From assembly GCF_900166965.1 (NCBI RefSeq), contig NZ_FUZI01000001.1:868001-932000 (forward strand): a stretch of 64,000 nt of DNA, given 5' to 3'. Made by a program: the position numbers and the translations under genes. Position 1 is the first letter of the stretch, and every line of letters starts with the position of its first letter. Source of the stretch: Photobacterium piscicola (GTDB taxonomy: Bacteria > Pseudomonadota > Gammaproteobacteria > Enterobacterales > Vibrionaceae). The notes under the pieces are model-generated. The model made no database searches and was not told where the DNA came from. It was given only the letters and a program-made list of their open reading frames with translations. Below are positions 37,392-46,505 of the stretch, in pieces.

Positions 37392-38570
37392 ATGTATTTG
37401 ATTTCAGAATTAGCGACTAAAGCAGGAATATCACGTACCACGCTACTCTATTATGAGAAGCAAGGGCTGATTAAAGGCCACCGACTGGATAATGGATATC
37501 GTCATTACAGTGAAAGCGATTTGCAACGGTTATTTTTAATTAAACAACTTCAAAGTGCAGGCTTGACGCTAAAAGAATGTCAAAGCTGCTTAGAAGCAAA
37601 GTTGGATAAAAGTATCTTGTCAGAACGGTTAACTCAACTGACAGAAGACATTCAAAAAAAGACCCAAGCGCGTGAGTTGTTATTAGGGTTACTTGGGGAA
37701 CGATCACAGCGAGAATTACATAGTTCTTTAAGTAAAAGTGCACCCAATGTCCACCTTAACTGGCTCAACACGCAAGGCTATGATGAAAAAGAAGCTCTCA
37801 GACTAAAGTGGTTATCAAAAGACATGAATGAACACAATGCGTACATGAACGATTTTATGACAATATTTACACCATTAGAGCAATGGGCTCCGGGTAGTAA
37901 ACAAGATACCTTAAATGCCATATCACTGATGCCTAATCAGCAAATGCGCCGTATTTTAGAAATTGGCTCAGGCAAAGGCGGATCGACAGTATTACTGGCT
38001 AACAATACCAAAGCACATATTACCGCGGTAGATAATGAACCCGTTGCAATTGAACAACTTAATCAAAAAATCAAAGACTCACAATTGGTCGATCGTATAT
38101 CACCTGTTTGCGCATCAATGACAGCTCTACCCTTTGAAGCCAAGAGTTTTGATGCTATTTGGGCTGAAAGTTGTGTTTATATTATGGGAATGGAAAATGC
38201 ACTTCAACAATGGAAACCGTTATTAAAAGATGATGGTATTCTGGTCGTCAGTGATTTGGTTTGGCTTACTGATATGCCTGATGAAAACGTTAAACAATTT
38301 TGGCTATCCAATTATCCCGATATTCAAACGATACCTACAAGACTCAAGCTATTTCAGGCTCAAGGTTATGACGTAATTGATCATTTTTCACTGGGGCTAA
38401 ACGCTTGGGAAAATTATTGGCTACCATTAAAAGCAAGGGTTGAAGCATTACAACCAACCATGCCAACCTCTCAAGCATTACTGGATGTAGAACAAGAAAT
38501 TGGTATTTATGAAACCAGTGTTGCCAAAGATTTCACCTATCATTACTTTATCGTAAAACCGAGTAAATAA
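37392..38570 (+). CDS. MerR-family regulator fused to SAM-dependent methyltransferase
   Basis: A 392-residue fusion. Residues 1-70 are a MerR winged helix (ISELATKAGISRTTLLYYEK, NGYRHYSESDLQRLFLIKQL), followed by a dimerisation helix to about 110. Residues about 150-390 are a class I methyltransferase, with the SAM-binding motif LEIGSGKGG (189-197), the acidic VDNEP and motif-III-like DGILVVSDLVW. Usually MerR effector domains bind drugs or metals. Here the domain could sense or methylate a small molecule. It is followed five bases later by an RsgA gene, so the two are probably co-transcribed. Confidence 0.88.
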   Translation: MYLISELATKAGISRTTLLYYEKQGLIKGHRLDNGYRHYSESDLQRLFLIKQLQSAGLTLKECQSCLEAKLDKSILSERLTQLTEDIQKKTQARELLLGLLGERSQRELHSSLSKSAPNVHLNWLNTQGYDEKEALRLKWLSKDMNEHNAYMNDFMTIFTPLEQWAPGSKQDTLNAISLMPNQQMRRILEIGSGKGGSTVLLANNTKAHITAVDNEPVAIEQLNQKIKDSQLVDRISPVCASMTALPFEAKSFDAIWAESCVYIMGMENALQQWKPLLKDDGILVVSDLVWLTDMPDENVKQFWLSNYPDIQTIPTRLKLFQAQGYDVIDHFSLGLNAWENYWLPLKARVEALQPTMPTSQALLDVEQEIGIYETSVAKDFTYHYFIVKPSK

Positions 38571-38575
38571 AGCTT

Positions 38576-39613
38576 ATGAGCACACCATCATTAGTTGATT
38601 TAGGTTTACGTCCTTTTTTCCAACAACAATTATCGTTAGAAGAAGTCGCAAACTGTTTCCTTGGACGAATCATTGAACAACATAAATCCGACGTGATTAT
38701 CTTAGCTGGTGATGATGCACTAAGATATAAGCTACCACCAAATTTTGAGGCAATATGTGTTGGCGACTGGGTGGTTTTTAATCAAAACAGATTGGTTCGC
38801 GTTCTTGAAAGGCAATCCCTTTTTCAGCGAAAAGCCGCAGGTAGTAGCCGAGACCGCCAACTTATTGCAGCAAACCTCGATGTGGTATTTATCGTTAGCT
38901 CACTTAACGACGATTTTAATTTAAATCGAATCGAACGTTATTTAGCGCTGGTAAAAGAAACCCATGCCGAGCCTGTTGTGATCTTAACCAAAGCTGATTT
39001 ATGTGATGACGTAGAAGATATTCGACAACAAGTTCAACAGTTAGACTCACTGTTAAGTGTTCACTGTGTTAATGGGCTTGCCCACAATAGCCTCTCCGTA
39101 TTAAAAAGTTATTGTCAGCGTGGTAAGACCGTCGCCTTTTTAGGTTCATCTGGCGTGGGTAAATCGACACTGGTCAATAATCTACTTAACCATAATGAAA
39201 TGGAAACCAATGCGATACGAGAACAAGACAGCAAAGGACGTCACACAACAACGTACCGTACTATAAAATGGCTACCTGAAGGCGGGCTGTTGATGGACAC
39301 CCCTGGAATGCGAGAACTACAACTTAGTGATGTAAAAGAAGGGATAAAACTCACATTTGCTGATATTGAATCTCTCGCTACTGCATGTCGTTTTAAAGAT
39401 TGTCAGCACCAAAATGAACCCGGCTGTGCGGTAGTAAAAGCAATCGCAAACGGCGAATTATCGACAAGAAGATTGAATAACTTTCATAAACTATTACGCG
39501 AAGACGCTCATAATAGTGCGACATTGGCACAAAAAAGAGCAAAAGATCGCACCTTTACTAAAATGGTCACCGCCATTCAAGATCAAGCGAGGTCGATAAA
39601 AAAATTCAAATAA
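38576..39613 (+). CDS. rsgA: Ribosome small-subunit-dependent GTPase A (short RsgA/YjeQ paralogue)
   Basis: A 345-residue circularly permuted GTPase. An N-terminal OB-fold covers about 25-85. The G motifs appear in permuted order: TKAD (G4, 138-141), then P-loop GSSGVGKS (190-197), then DTPG (G3). The C-terminal zinc-binding cluster is CRFKDCQHQNEPGC. RsgA helps mature the 30S subunit. Vibrionaceae normally carry another rsgA near orn/psd, so this may be a second paralogue; this is an inference from the unusual neighbourhood. Confidence 0.9.
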   Translation: MSTPSLVDLGLRPFFQQQLSLEEVANCFLGRIIEQHKSDVIILAGDDALRYKLPPNFEAICVGDWVVFNQNRLVRVLERQSLFQRKAAGSSRDRQLIAANLDVVFIVSSLNDDFNLNRIERYLALVKETHAEPVVILTKADLCDDVEDIRQQVQQLDSLLSVHCVNGLAHNSLSVLKSYCQRGKTVAFLGSSGVGKSTLVNNLLNHNEMETNAIREQDSKGRHTTTYRTIKWLPEGGLLMDTPGMRELQLSDVKEGIKLTFADIESLATACRFKDCQHQNEPGCAVVKAIANGELSTRRLNNFHKLLREDAHNSATLAQKRAKDRTFTKMVTAIQDQARSIKKFK

Positions 39614-39635
39614 AAGAAAAAACAGCATAATCATC

Positions 39636-39666
39636 TTGACCTTCCCTGTAATGGAAGCTTTATGCT
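39636..39666 (+). promoter_or_regulatory. CueR/MerR-type copper-responsive promoter of the DUF305 gene
   Basis: TTGACC (-35, 39636-39641) and TATGCT (-10, 39661-39666) are separated by 19 bases. The spacer holds the dyad ACCTTCC-N7-GGAAGCT (39639-39659), one base off perfect and nearly identical to the known CueR operator of E. coli copA. The promoter lies about 35 bases before the DUF305 start. Confidence 0.75.
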
Positions 39667-39700
39667 GTCATTCTAATAACAAATACATATCGAGCTCATC

Positions 39701-40366
39701 ATGAAAAAATTATCTTTAGCTATTGTTTTATCAGCACTACTTTCTACCACTGCATTTGCAAGTGAAAATGTGGTCGATCACAGTCATGCAATGCCAACTA
39801 AATCAGTCGTTAGTCTACAAGCATCACAAACAATGATGAAAGACTCGATGGCGGCAATGTCAGGTATGCATACGTTAAAATTAACCGGTGATCCTGATTT
39901 AGATTTTGTAGCGGGTATGTTGCCTCATCATGAAGGGGCTATTGTGATGAGTGAATCAATTCTACCAACACTGACTAACCCTGCGGTGCATAAATTAGCA
40001 CTTAATATTATTAAATCACAAAAAGAAGAAGTGGTTTATATGAAGCATTGGTTAGCCACACACAAAGAAATACCACTAGCACAACGTGATATTGCTAACT
40101 CACAAGAAATGATGACCAAATCAATGAAAATCATGCACAACATGATGGAAGTTAAATTAACTGGTCATCCAAATGTTGATTTCATTGCGGGTATGATCCC
40201 TCACCATGAAGCAGCAGTAGAAATGGCAGAAGTCATCATGCCTTATCTAAAAGATCAATCAACGAAGACTCTCGCACAAAGTATTATCAAGTCACAACAA
40301 CAACAAATTAGCTTTATGAAAACATGGCTAAAAGATAATACACCAGCGACAGTGCCTGCGAAGTAA
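39701..40366 (+). CDS. Secreted tandem DUF305 protein, likely copper-responsive
   Basis: A 221-residue protein with a signal peptide (SLAIVLSALLSTTAFAS) and two DUF305 units. Each has a DPDLDFVAGMLPHHEGAIVM / HPNVDFIAGMIPHHEAAVEM signature, so the gene is an internal duplication. The paired histidines and methionine-rich helices suggest metal binding; DUF305 proteins such as CopM bind copper. The CueR-type promoter supports a periplasmic role in copper handling. It ends at a bidirectional terminator shared with the convergent pseudouridine synthase. Confidence 0.85.
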   Translation: MKKLSLAIVLSALLSTTAFASENVVDHSHAMPTKSVVSLQASQTMMKDSMAAMSGMHTLKLTGDPDLDFVAGMLPHHEGAIVMSESILPTLTNPAVHKLALNIIKSQKEEVVYMKHWLATHKEIPLAQRDIANSQEMMTKSMKIMHNMMEVKLTGHPNVDFIAGMIPHHEAAVEMAEVIMPYLKDQSTKTLAQSIIKSQQQQISFMKTWLKDNTPATVPAK

Positions 40367-40388
40367 ATAAGATCACACTTACTTATAC

Positions 40389-40415
40389 ATAAATCCGACT
40401 TAAATAAGTCGGATT
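40389..40415. terminator. Bidirectional terminator (DUF305 / pseudouridine synthase)
   Basis: AAATCCGACTTA / TAAGTCGGATTT, a 12-bp perfect inverted repeat with a 2-base loop, followed by ATTTTAT on the plus strand. It sits between convergent genes. Confidence 0.7.
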
Positions 40416-40429
40416 TATTTTATCTGTTT

Positions 40430-41116
40430 TTAATCAATCGAAAACTCTCGATATTGACCACTTTCAAGCCCAGCTACCGATAAGTGTCCTACCGATACAC
40501 GATGCAGTGCTAATACTTCATTTTGAAAAAAGCCAAACATACGTTTCACTTGGTGGTACTTCCCTTCAACCAATGAAAGCCGTGCTTGATACTCTGAGAC
40601 GATCTCTAAATGCGCGGGCTTAGTGATGATATTCTCATACCCAAAATAAATACCCTCTTTGAACACGGTAATATATTCTTCAGTAACAGGTTTTGATAAA
40701 GTCACTTCATATACTTTTGCGAGTTTGGTTTCAGGTAAACTTATTTGACGTGACCATGTGCCATCGTTAGTTAACAACACTAATCCTGTCGTATTAAAAT
40801 CTAACCGCCCAACAATATGTAATTCATCTTTTTGAGGATGATCAATTAAATCTAATACAGTTGTATGCTTAGAATCTTTGGTCGCACTGACAATACCTTG
40901 CGGCTTATTCAACATAATATAAATCGGTTTATTATCTTGAAGGCTGTGACCATCTAATTCAACATGCATAAATTGAGTCACTTTCTGATGCGTTGAATGT
41001 GCGGCTTCTCCATCCACGATGATCCTTTTCTGAGCAACCAAAAGACGAGTGTCTGATATAGAGTAAATACTATGTTGACTTATAAAACGATCGAGTCGAG
41101 TGGTAGACGATTTCAT
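40430..41116 (-). CDS. RsuA-family 16S rRNA pseudouridine synthase
   Basis: A 228-residue protein with an N-terminal S4 domain (about 5-60) and an RsuA/RluB/E/F catalytic domain. The catalytic aspartate is in GRLDFNTTGLVLLTNDG; the C-terminal motif is EGKYHQVKRMFG. Family enzymes isomerise one uridine in rRNA (RsuA at 16S U516). It could alternatively be a divergent RluE-like paralogue. Confidence 0.88.
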   Translation of the reverse strand: MKSSTTRLDRFISQHSIYSISDTRLLVAQKRIIVDGEAAHSTHQKVTQFMHVELDGHSLQDNKPIYIMLNKPQGIVSATKDSKHTTVLDLIDHPQKDELHIVGRLDFNTTGLVLLTNDGTWSRQISLPETKLAKVYEVTLSKPVTEEYITVFKEGIYFGYENIITKPAHLEIVSEYQARLSLVEGKYHQVKRMFGFFQNEVLALHRVSVGHLSVAGLESGQYREFSID

Positions 41117-41340
41117 AACATAACAATATCCGCAGTATGTAAAAATGCATTCGAAAATGTACTTTTTAAGAAGTGAACATCTTTACATATAACAACAAAA
41201 ATAGAACAGCTATATTTTGAAAATTAATGTTCAGGTGTACTTGATGTTATTTACTTTTAATAACACTTTAAATATTGATTAATTATCATGGGCTAAATAT
41301 GATATTATTCTGTTAAATATTTCACCACAGAGTTAATTTT

Positions 41341-41721
41341 TTGAAATTCTCACTCTTACAATATAAGCGTCAAACTCTCGCTTCATGGTCACTGATTTTA
41401 GTGAGTATTGTGCTATTGGTGTGTATTTCTCAAAATTTAGGCCTTTCTACATTATGTTCTTTAACGCCGATAACTGACGCAACTGAACAGCTTCAATCTC
41501 ATCCACAAACGCACTCAGATCTAGAAACGCAATGCAGTAATAGTGAGCATCTTGTTAATGCCAACACGATTAACATTGATTTTGCGATTCCAATGTTTAT
41601 CCTCGCCCTTGTTATTATTGCAGCGATATTAAAGCAATCGGGTGTTAAGTACTTCCCTCCTGAGCCAACAACCTCCTATGGTGTACGGCGACATTTAGCT
41701 TTTTGTACCTTTCAAGAATAA
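41341..41721 (+). CDS. Small membrane-anchored hypothetical protein
   Basis: A 126-residue protein starting at a TTG, with an N-terminal hydrophobic helix (WSLILVSIVLLVCISQNL), a short exported cysteine- and histidine-containing loop (CSLTPIT, HPQTHSDLE, CSNSEHL) and a second membrane helix (IPMFILALVIIAAILK). No clear ribosome-binding site. It is first of three same-strand genes leading to a thioredoxin-like protein; Cys/His content would suit a periplasmic metal or redox role, which is inferred. Confidence 0.5.
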   Translation: MKFSLLQYKRQTLASWSLILVSIVLLVCISQNLGLSTLCSLTPITDATEQLQSHPQTHSDLETQCSNSEHLVNANTINIDFAIPMFILALVIIAAILKQSGVKYFPPEPTTSYGVRRHLAFCTFQE

Positions 41722-41843
41722 ACACAATCAGGGTCTGAAGAACGAGCATTATTACGCCTTAAAAAACCAAGGCATCATAGTGTGTGATAACAGCCCCTCC
41801 TAATACTTATATCTTTTTATATAATTATTCACGGAGCAACATT

Positions 41844-42047
41844 GTGTTTAAAAATCAAATTATTAGTACTGTTTTATTTACGGTATCGTTAGTATCAGTG
41901 CTATTTCTAGCGACGATCCCTGTCGCTACACCATCGCTAAAAACAGGCATGTTAACCCATCCACCAGCACAACTCTGTTTAATACTAACGGAATTACTCA
42001 ATCACGATACGGTGATTCAAACACTAGAATTTGGAAGGGGGAAATAA
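41844..42047 (+). CDS. Short membrane-anchored hypothetical protein (GTG start)
   Basis: A 67-residue product beginning at GTG 41844, with GGAG seven bases upstream. It is an N-terminal membrane helix (ISTVLFTVSLVSVLFLATIP) plus a short tail with one cysteine. The end overlaps the ribosome-binding site of the next gene (GGGGG), two bases before it. Context, not homology, supports it. Confidence 0.5.
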   Translation: MFKNQIISTVLFTVSLVSVLFLATIPVATPSLKTGMLTHPPAQLCLILTELLNHDTVIQTLEFGRGK

Positions 42048-42049
42048 TA

Positions 42050-42586
42050 ATGACAACTAAAAAAAACCAATCTAAAAAAGCGACCAATATAGCAACTAAG
42101 CTATGGCTAAAAGCAAAAGAAATCATAAAACTGGTGCTCATTTTATCACTCTTTTTTATCGCTATAGATGCTTGGCGCAGTAAAGATATGCCATCAGACG
42201 TGATCCCTACATTAGCGGCAAATACACTGGATCAGGAATGGGTTGATATTAAAAAGATGAGTGATGAAAAACCCGTATTACTCTATTTTTGGGCGACATG
42301 GTGCTCAGTGTGTAAATTTGTTAGCCCTAGTGTTGATTGGCTTGCGGATAATCATCAAGTGGTATCGGTTGCGGTTACATCTGGCGAGAACCAACGGGTT
42401 GCCCAATTTATGAAGTATAAAGAATACAATTTCCCAGTCATCAATGATCCAACAGGTAAAATTGGTCGAGAATGGGGCGTTACTGCGACACCTTCAATCA
42501 TAATCATTAAAAATGGTCAGATTTCGTCAATAACAACCGGAGCAACAACCCCGATAGGCTTATGGTTACGGCTGATTTTTACTTAG
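42050..42586 (+). CDS. TlpA/ScsD-like membrane-anchored thioredoxin-family protein
   Basis: A 178-residue protein with an N-terminal membrane anchor (LVLILSLFFIAIDAW) and a periplasmic thioredoxin fold. The active site is WATWCSVC, and the cis-proline is in ATPSIIII. It resembles ScsD-type protein disulfide oxidoreductases, which in enterics contribute to copper tolerance. It closes a small operon 1.7 kb from a copper-type promoter. The redox partner is not visible. Confidence 0.85.
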   Translation: MTTKKNQSKKATNIATKLWLKAKEIIKLVLILSLFFIAIDAWRSKDMPSDVIPTLAANTLDQEWVDIKKMSDEKPVLLYFWATWCSVCKFVSPSVDWLADNHQVVSVAVTSGENQRVAQFMKYKEYNFPVINDPTGKIGREWGVTATPSIIIIKNGQISSITTGATTPIGLWLRLIFT

Positions 42587-42609
42587 CTCGTGATATAAAT
42601 CATGTCATA

Positions 42610-42640
42610 GTTACTACCAACAATGGTTGTTGGTAGTAAC
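42610..42640. terminator. Strong stem-loop between the ScsD-like gene and cobQ
   Basis: GTTACTACCAACAA / TTGTTGGTAGTAAC, a 14-bp perfect inverted repeat with loop TGG. There is no T-run, but it sits between convergent genes and could block transcription from both sides. Confidence 0.5.
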
Positions 42641-42687
42641 TTATGCAATAACTATCGTTGTAAAATAAGCTGTGCAAAATAGCCTAA

Positions 42688-44178
42688 TTAACGCTTAAAT
42701 TTATCAGCCCATTGTGGCCATATAGCCGCGAGATCCATGTGCTGTTCGATAGTATCTGCAATACGATCAATGCCTTGCTGACGAATTTCATCAAAATCAG
42801 GAGTTTGGGTCGCTTCTAAACCAGCCCAACGTAAAATAGCATCACATGCACCTTGTTGTTCGAAAATACCATGCAAATAGGTGCCAAACACGTGATCATC
42901 ACAGCCTAATTGACCATCAGGACCATCTGTTAACTGTAATGGTGCATTGGCACTCACACCTTGAGTAACACCCGCATGAATTTCATAACCTTTAACGGTA
43001 ACAGGCATTTGATTAGGCATGGTTAGTGTGCCCTCTGTTTGTTGCAGGCATTTGTTTTTCTCAATGGTGGTAGCAATAGATAAATACCCTAAACCTTGGC
43101 TAACCCCCGCTTCACCTTCAATCGCATGCGGATCAGCAATGGTTTCACCTAACATCTGATAACCACCACAAATACCCATCACTTTGCCGCCTAAACGCAA
43201 ATGACGTTGGATCTGTTTATCCCAACCTTGTTCACGTAAGAATGCTAAATCACTGCGAACGCTTTTGGTACCTGGAATAATGATCAAATCGGCGGCAGGA
43301 AAAGGCTGACCTTTGCCGACAAACTGCAAGTTAACTTGCGGATGCATGCGCAGGGGATCAAAATCAGTATGGTTACTGACGCGGGTTAAAACAGGCACTA
43401 CCACCTTTAATTGATGATCAGCGGCATCAACTTGTTGGCAGTTAATCGCATCTTCAGCTTCTAACATTAAGCCATGTAAATACGGTAACACGCCTAATAC
43501 TGGCTTACCTGTTTTTTGTTCTAGCCACTCTAAACCCGATTCAAGTAACTTAATATCACCACGGAAACGGTTGATAACAAAACCTTTGACACGCGCTTGT
43601 TCTGATTCAGACAATAACGCTAACGTGCCATAGATATGGGCGAACACCCCACCGCGATCAATATCTGCAATAATGATCACCGGCACATCGGCTTTTTCAG
43701 CAAAGCCCATGTTTGCCACATCATTTTCACGTAAGTTGATTTCAGCAGGACTACCCGCACCTTCAATAACAATGGTTTGGTATTGTTGTTGCAGCAATGC
43801 GAATGATTCCATGATCGGCGTCATTACCACTTTCTTGTAGTTATGAAAACCCACAGCATCCATATCAGCTAAAGCGTGACCTTGTACGATCACTTGTGCG
43901 CCAACATCGGTATTGGGTTTAAGCAATACCGGATTCATATGTACACTAGGCTCAATACCACAGGCTTGAGCTTGAACGGCTTGTGCTCGCCCAATCTCAC
44001 CGCCATCTTTGGTCACAGCGCTGTTTAATGCCATATTTTGTGATTTAAACGGTGCCACACGAATACCTTGGCGTGCCAACACGCGACATAATCCAGCTAC
44101 CAGCACACTTTTACCTGCATCTGACGTCGTACCTTGTACCATTAATGCACGTGTTGTCGATTGTAATGTATCCGTCAT
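42688..44178 (-). CDS. cobQ: Cobyric acid synthase CobQ/CbiP
   Basis: A 496-residue enzyme. It has an N-terminal ATP-binding dethiobiotin-synthetase-like domain ([29 protein letters not shown]) and a C-terminal class I glutamine amidotransferase domain with nucleophile Cys337 in GICGGYQML and the histidine in FGTYLHGIF. It amidates four side chains of the corrin ring. It stands alone here; other cobalamin genes are not in the window, and I see no cobalamin riboswitch upstream. Confidence 0.95.
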   Translation of the reverse strand: MTDTLQSTTRALMVQGTTSDAGKSVLVAGLCRVLARQGIRVAPFKSQNMALNSAVTKDGGEIGRAQAVQAQACGIEPSVHMNPVLLKPNTDVGAQVIVQGHALADMDAVGFHNYKKVVMTPIMESFALLQQQYQTIVIEGAGSPAEINLRENDVANMGFAEKADVPVIIIADIDRGGVFAHIYGTLALLSESEQARVKGFVINRFRGDIKLLESGLEWLEQKTGKPVLGVLPYLHGLMLEAEDAINCQQVDAADHQLKVVVPVLTRVSNHTDFDPLRMHPQVNLQFVGKGQPFPAADLIIIPGTKSVRSDLAFLREQGWDKQIQRHLRLGGKVMGICGGYQMLGETIADPHAIEGEAGVSQGLGYLSIATTIEKNKCLQQTEGTLTMPNQMPVTVKGYEIHAGVTQGVSANAPLQLTDGPDGQLGCDDHVFGTYLHGIFEQQGACDAILRWAGLEATQTPDFDEIRQQGIDRIADTIEQHMDLAAIWPQWADKFKR

Positions 44179-44318
44179 TTCCTAATTCCATATTCATATA
44201 ATAAAAGTGAGTAATCGCAGATCATCGTTATCTATATCGAATTAACCATCTTAGCTACTGCTCATATTTGGTAATAAATCATAAAAAACAAGTTTGAATA
44301 ATCATCAATCTGGTGTAT

Positions 44319-44335
44319 ATGATAACGATTATCAT
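44319..44335. promoter_or_regulatory. Fur-box-like palindrome upstream of the CPBP protease
   Basis: ATGATAA-CGA-TTATCAT is a perfect 7-bp dyad that closely follows the Fur consensus (GATAATGATAATCATTATC family). It lies 20 bases before the likely start codon at 44355, as expected for an iron-repressed promoter. Confidence 0.6.
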
Positions 44336-44354
44336 TTTTTATCACTTCTTTTTT

Positions 44355-45206
44355 ATGAATTATCTTATTTTACCGACCATGTTGGTATGGCTATTGTTGG
44401 CAATTAGCATCGGTTGTGCGTTAACAAAAACAACTTCTTGGCGTATACCACTACTATTGTCACTGATCACAGCCGTAACGTTTAACGTTTTAACAGTTAT
44501 CGGTGCAGCCATTATGATCAGTGGTATTGCTATTGCCAGTTTTACTGCTCGGCAACAATCTAAGCCCTTAATCTACGCGGGTCATACCATTGTGATTTTG
44601 TGGGTCATCGGGCTAATTCTACATTTATACCCTGGTATCAATAATTTGTTGGTGCTTGATCACGTCAATAGTGGCCCACTTAGTCGATCATTTACGCTTT
44701 ACTTTAATATCGATAAACCCATACTTATTTTTGCACTGCTACTACTCGTGCCCAATATAGTAAGCAATAACGAATATAACTGGCATCATCTTTCGCTCTC
44801 CCGCATGCAAAAAAGTATTATTGGTGGCGGATTAATCACATTACCGTTATTAGCATGGGCATTACAACTGGTACAGCCTGAATTCACTTTACCGTCATGG
44901 TGGTGGATCTTTGCTATTAATAATCTCATTTTTACTTGTGTCGCTGAAGAAGTACTTTTCCGTGGTTATATTCAGGGACTGCTATGTAAGAAATTAGCTC
45001 CACCTATAGCGATTATTATTGCGAGTGTTTTATTTGGATTTGCACACTTTGCTGGTGGTCCATTGTTTATCGTAATTGCGACACTGGCTGGCATACTTTA
45101 TGGTTTAAGCTATTATTGGACTAAGAAGATAACGGTCGCTATCGTGGTTCATTTTGCATTTAACTTATTTCATTTAGTCTTTTTTACTTACCCACTACCC
45201 TTGTAA
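44355..45206 (+). CDS. CPBP/CAAX-type intramembrane metalloprotease
   Basis: A 283-residue polytopic membrane protein. The ABI/CPBP catalytic motifs are CVAEEVLFRGYIQGLL (EExxxR) and FGFAHFAGGP (FxxxH). About seven to eight hydrophobic helices surround them. Such proteins process membrane peptides or bacteriocin-related substrates in some bacteria; the substrate here is unknown. The open frame extends to a GTG at 44313, but a Fur-type palindrome lies in that stretch, so I place the start at 44355. No good ribosome-binding site is visible. Confidence 0.82.
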   Translation: MNYLILPTMLVWLLLAISIGCALTKTTSWRIPLLLSLITAVTFNVLTVIGAAIMISGIAIASFTARQQSKPLIYAGHTIVILWVIGLILHLYPGINNLLVLDHVNSGPLSRSFTLYFNIDKPILIFALLLLVPNIVSNNEYNWHHLSLSRMQKSIIGGGLITLPLLAWALQLVQPEFTLPSWWWIFAINNLIFTCVAEEVLFRGYIQGLLCKKLAPPIAIIIASVLFGFAHFAGGPLFIVIATLAGILYGLSYYWTKKITVAIVVHFAFNLFHLVFFTYPLPL

Positions 45207-45296
45207 TAATGCAAAATAAAAAAGAAGTCTTATCCCTTCTTTGAACACAGCACCGTGTGCTTCAAAAGCATAAACAGGGATAAGGAACAGGATGGA

Positions 45297-46391
45297 ATGT
45301 CACAATTATTGCTTATAGATGTTCTCAATAATCCAACACTATTATTGAATGCTAATCATAAATGCAGTTATCAGATCATGACTGAAGCCCGCCACCTCTC
45401 ATTATTAGGGCAATTAAAGGCGTGTTGTGAGCGGGCGAATATCGAACACGATCTTCCCCTCCACACCCAACAGCAATTACTGTCTGGGTTTCACAGCTAC
45501 CAAAAACAACAACAGCAATTGTTACTTGAACATCAATATCTCACTGAGCACTTACAAGGGGTTATTAGTTCATGGCGCTACTTACGCGGTAGCGCCTTGC
45601 AATTACTTGATAACGATATGTTTGCTGGCAGAATTAAGCATAATATTGATATTTATGTTCCGCAGCAACACGTTGCCAATGTAGAAAAAGCACTGTTAAA
45701 CAATGGTTGGCGTTATAAAAATATTGCTGATTATGAAGAAACGTTTTATCGTCGTTGGGCACAGCAAACCACGCCATTGATCCATAAACAAAGGCGTACT
45801 GAGCTGGCAATTCACTTTCAATTATTACCTAAAACATTAATCAACAAACTCGACCCAACCCCTTTACTCCACCACCACTTATCACCGCCATTGTGTGAAC
45901 CTGCCACATTATTATCGCCAGATGCAATGGTACTTCATCAAGCAATTATGTTATTTCACCAAATGGATTACCATTATGGCTTACGGGATATTTACAGCCT
46001 ATATTTGCAGTTTGTTTTCTTCAGTAAAGACCCCACGTTTTGGCATAATTTAATTCAACTTCACCAACAAGTCGGCAATGATAATAGCCTTTATCTTGCG
46101 GTCAATTTATGTCACCGCTTATTTGATTTATCTGTGCCTGATAATGTATGGGCATATTTTAAGCAACATAAGTTAAACCGATTATCCTATTGGTTCTATC
46201 AACAACATTTTATTGATGCCTTTCTCTACCAGTTTCCTTTGCATCGCAACATTGGTTATCGTGACGCCGTAAAATCACTGCGTTTTCGTGGCCGTTTAAA
46301 ACAAATGCCAGTCTACTGTATTGTGCCGCATATTATTAAACGATTAATTGTTAATAGTATTCCGCATGACGATGAAGAAGTGATCAACTAA
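45297..46391 (+). CDS. Nucleotidyltransferase-family protein (NTP_transf_5-like)
   Basis: A 364-residue protein resembling the uncharacterised nucleotidyltransferases of polysaccharide or peptide-modifying loci. WRYLRGSALQLL, the acidic NIDIYVPQQHVANVEKALL and HFQLLP give the partial pol-beta-like fold. The usual DxD pair is reduced to IDIYV, so catalytic status is uncertain. The ATG at 45297 follows AAGGA by ten bases. Confidence 0.65.
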   Translation: MSQLLLIDVLNNPTLLLNANHKCSYQIMTEARHLSLLGQLKACCERANIEHDLPLHTQQQLLSGFHSYQKQQQQLLLEHQYLTEHLQGVISSWRYLRGSALQLLDNDMFAGRIKHNIDIYVPQQHVANVEKALLNNGWRYKNIADYEETFYRRWAQQTTPLIHKQRRTELAIHFQLLPKTLINKLDPTPLLHHHLSPPLCEPATLLSPDAMVLHQAIMLFHQMDYHYGLRDIYSLYLQFVFFSKDPTFWHNLIQLHQQVGNDNSLYLAVNLCHRLFDLSVPDNVWAYFKQHKLNRLSYWFYQQHFIDAFLYQFPLHRNIGYRDAVKSLRFRGRLKQMPVYCIVPHIIKRLIVNSIPHDDEEVIN

Positions 46392-46505
46392 ATACGACTA
46401 ACTTCCAATTATCATTCTTTGATACCTAATAAGACAGGCACGCGTAAGAATTCTCATGTTACTATGCTAAGCCATTCTCAAGGAAGGAAGAAGAATTTGG
46501 ATAAC

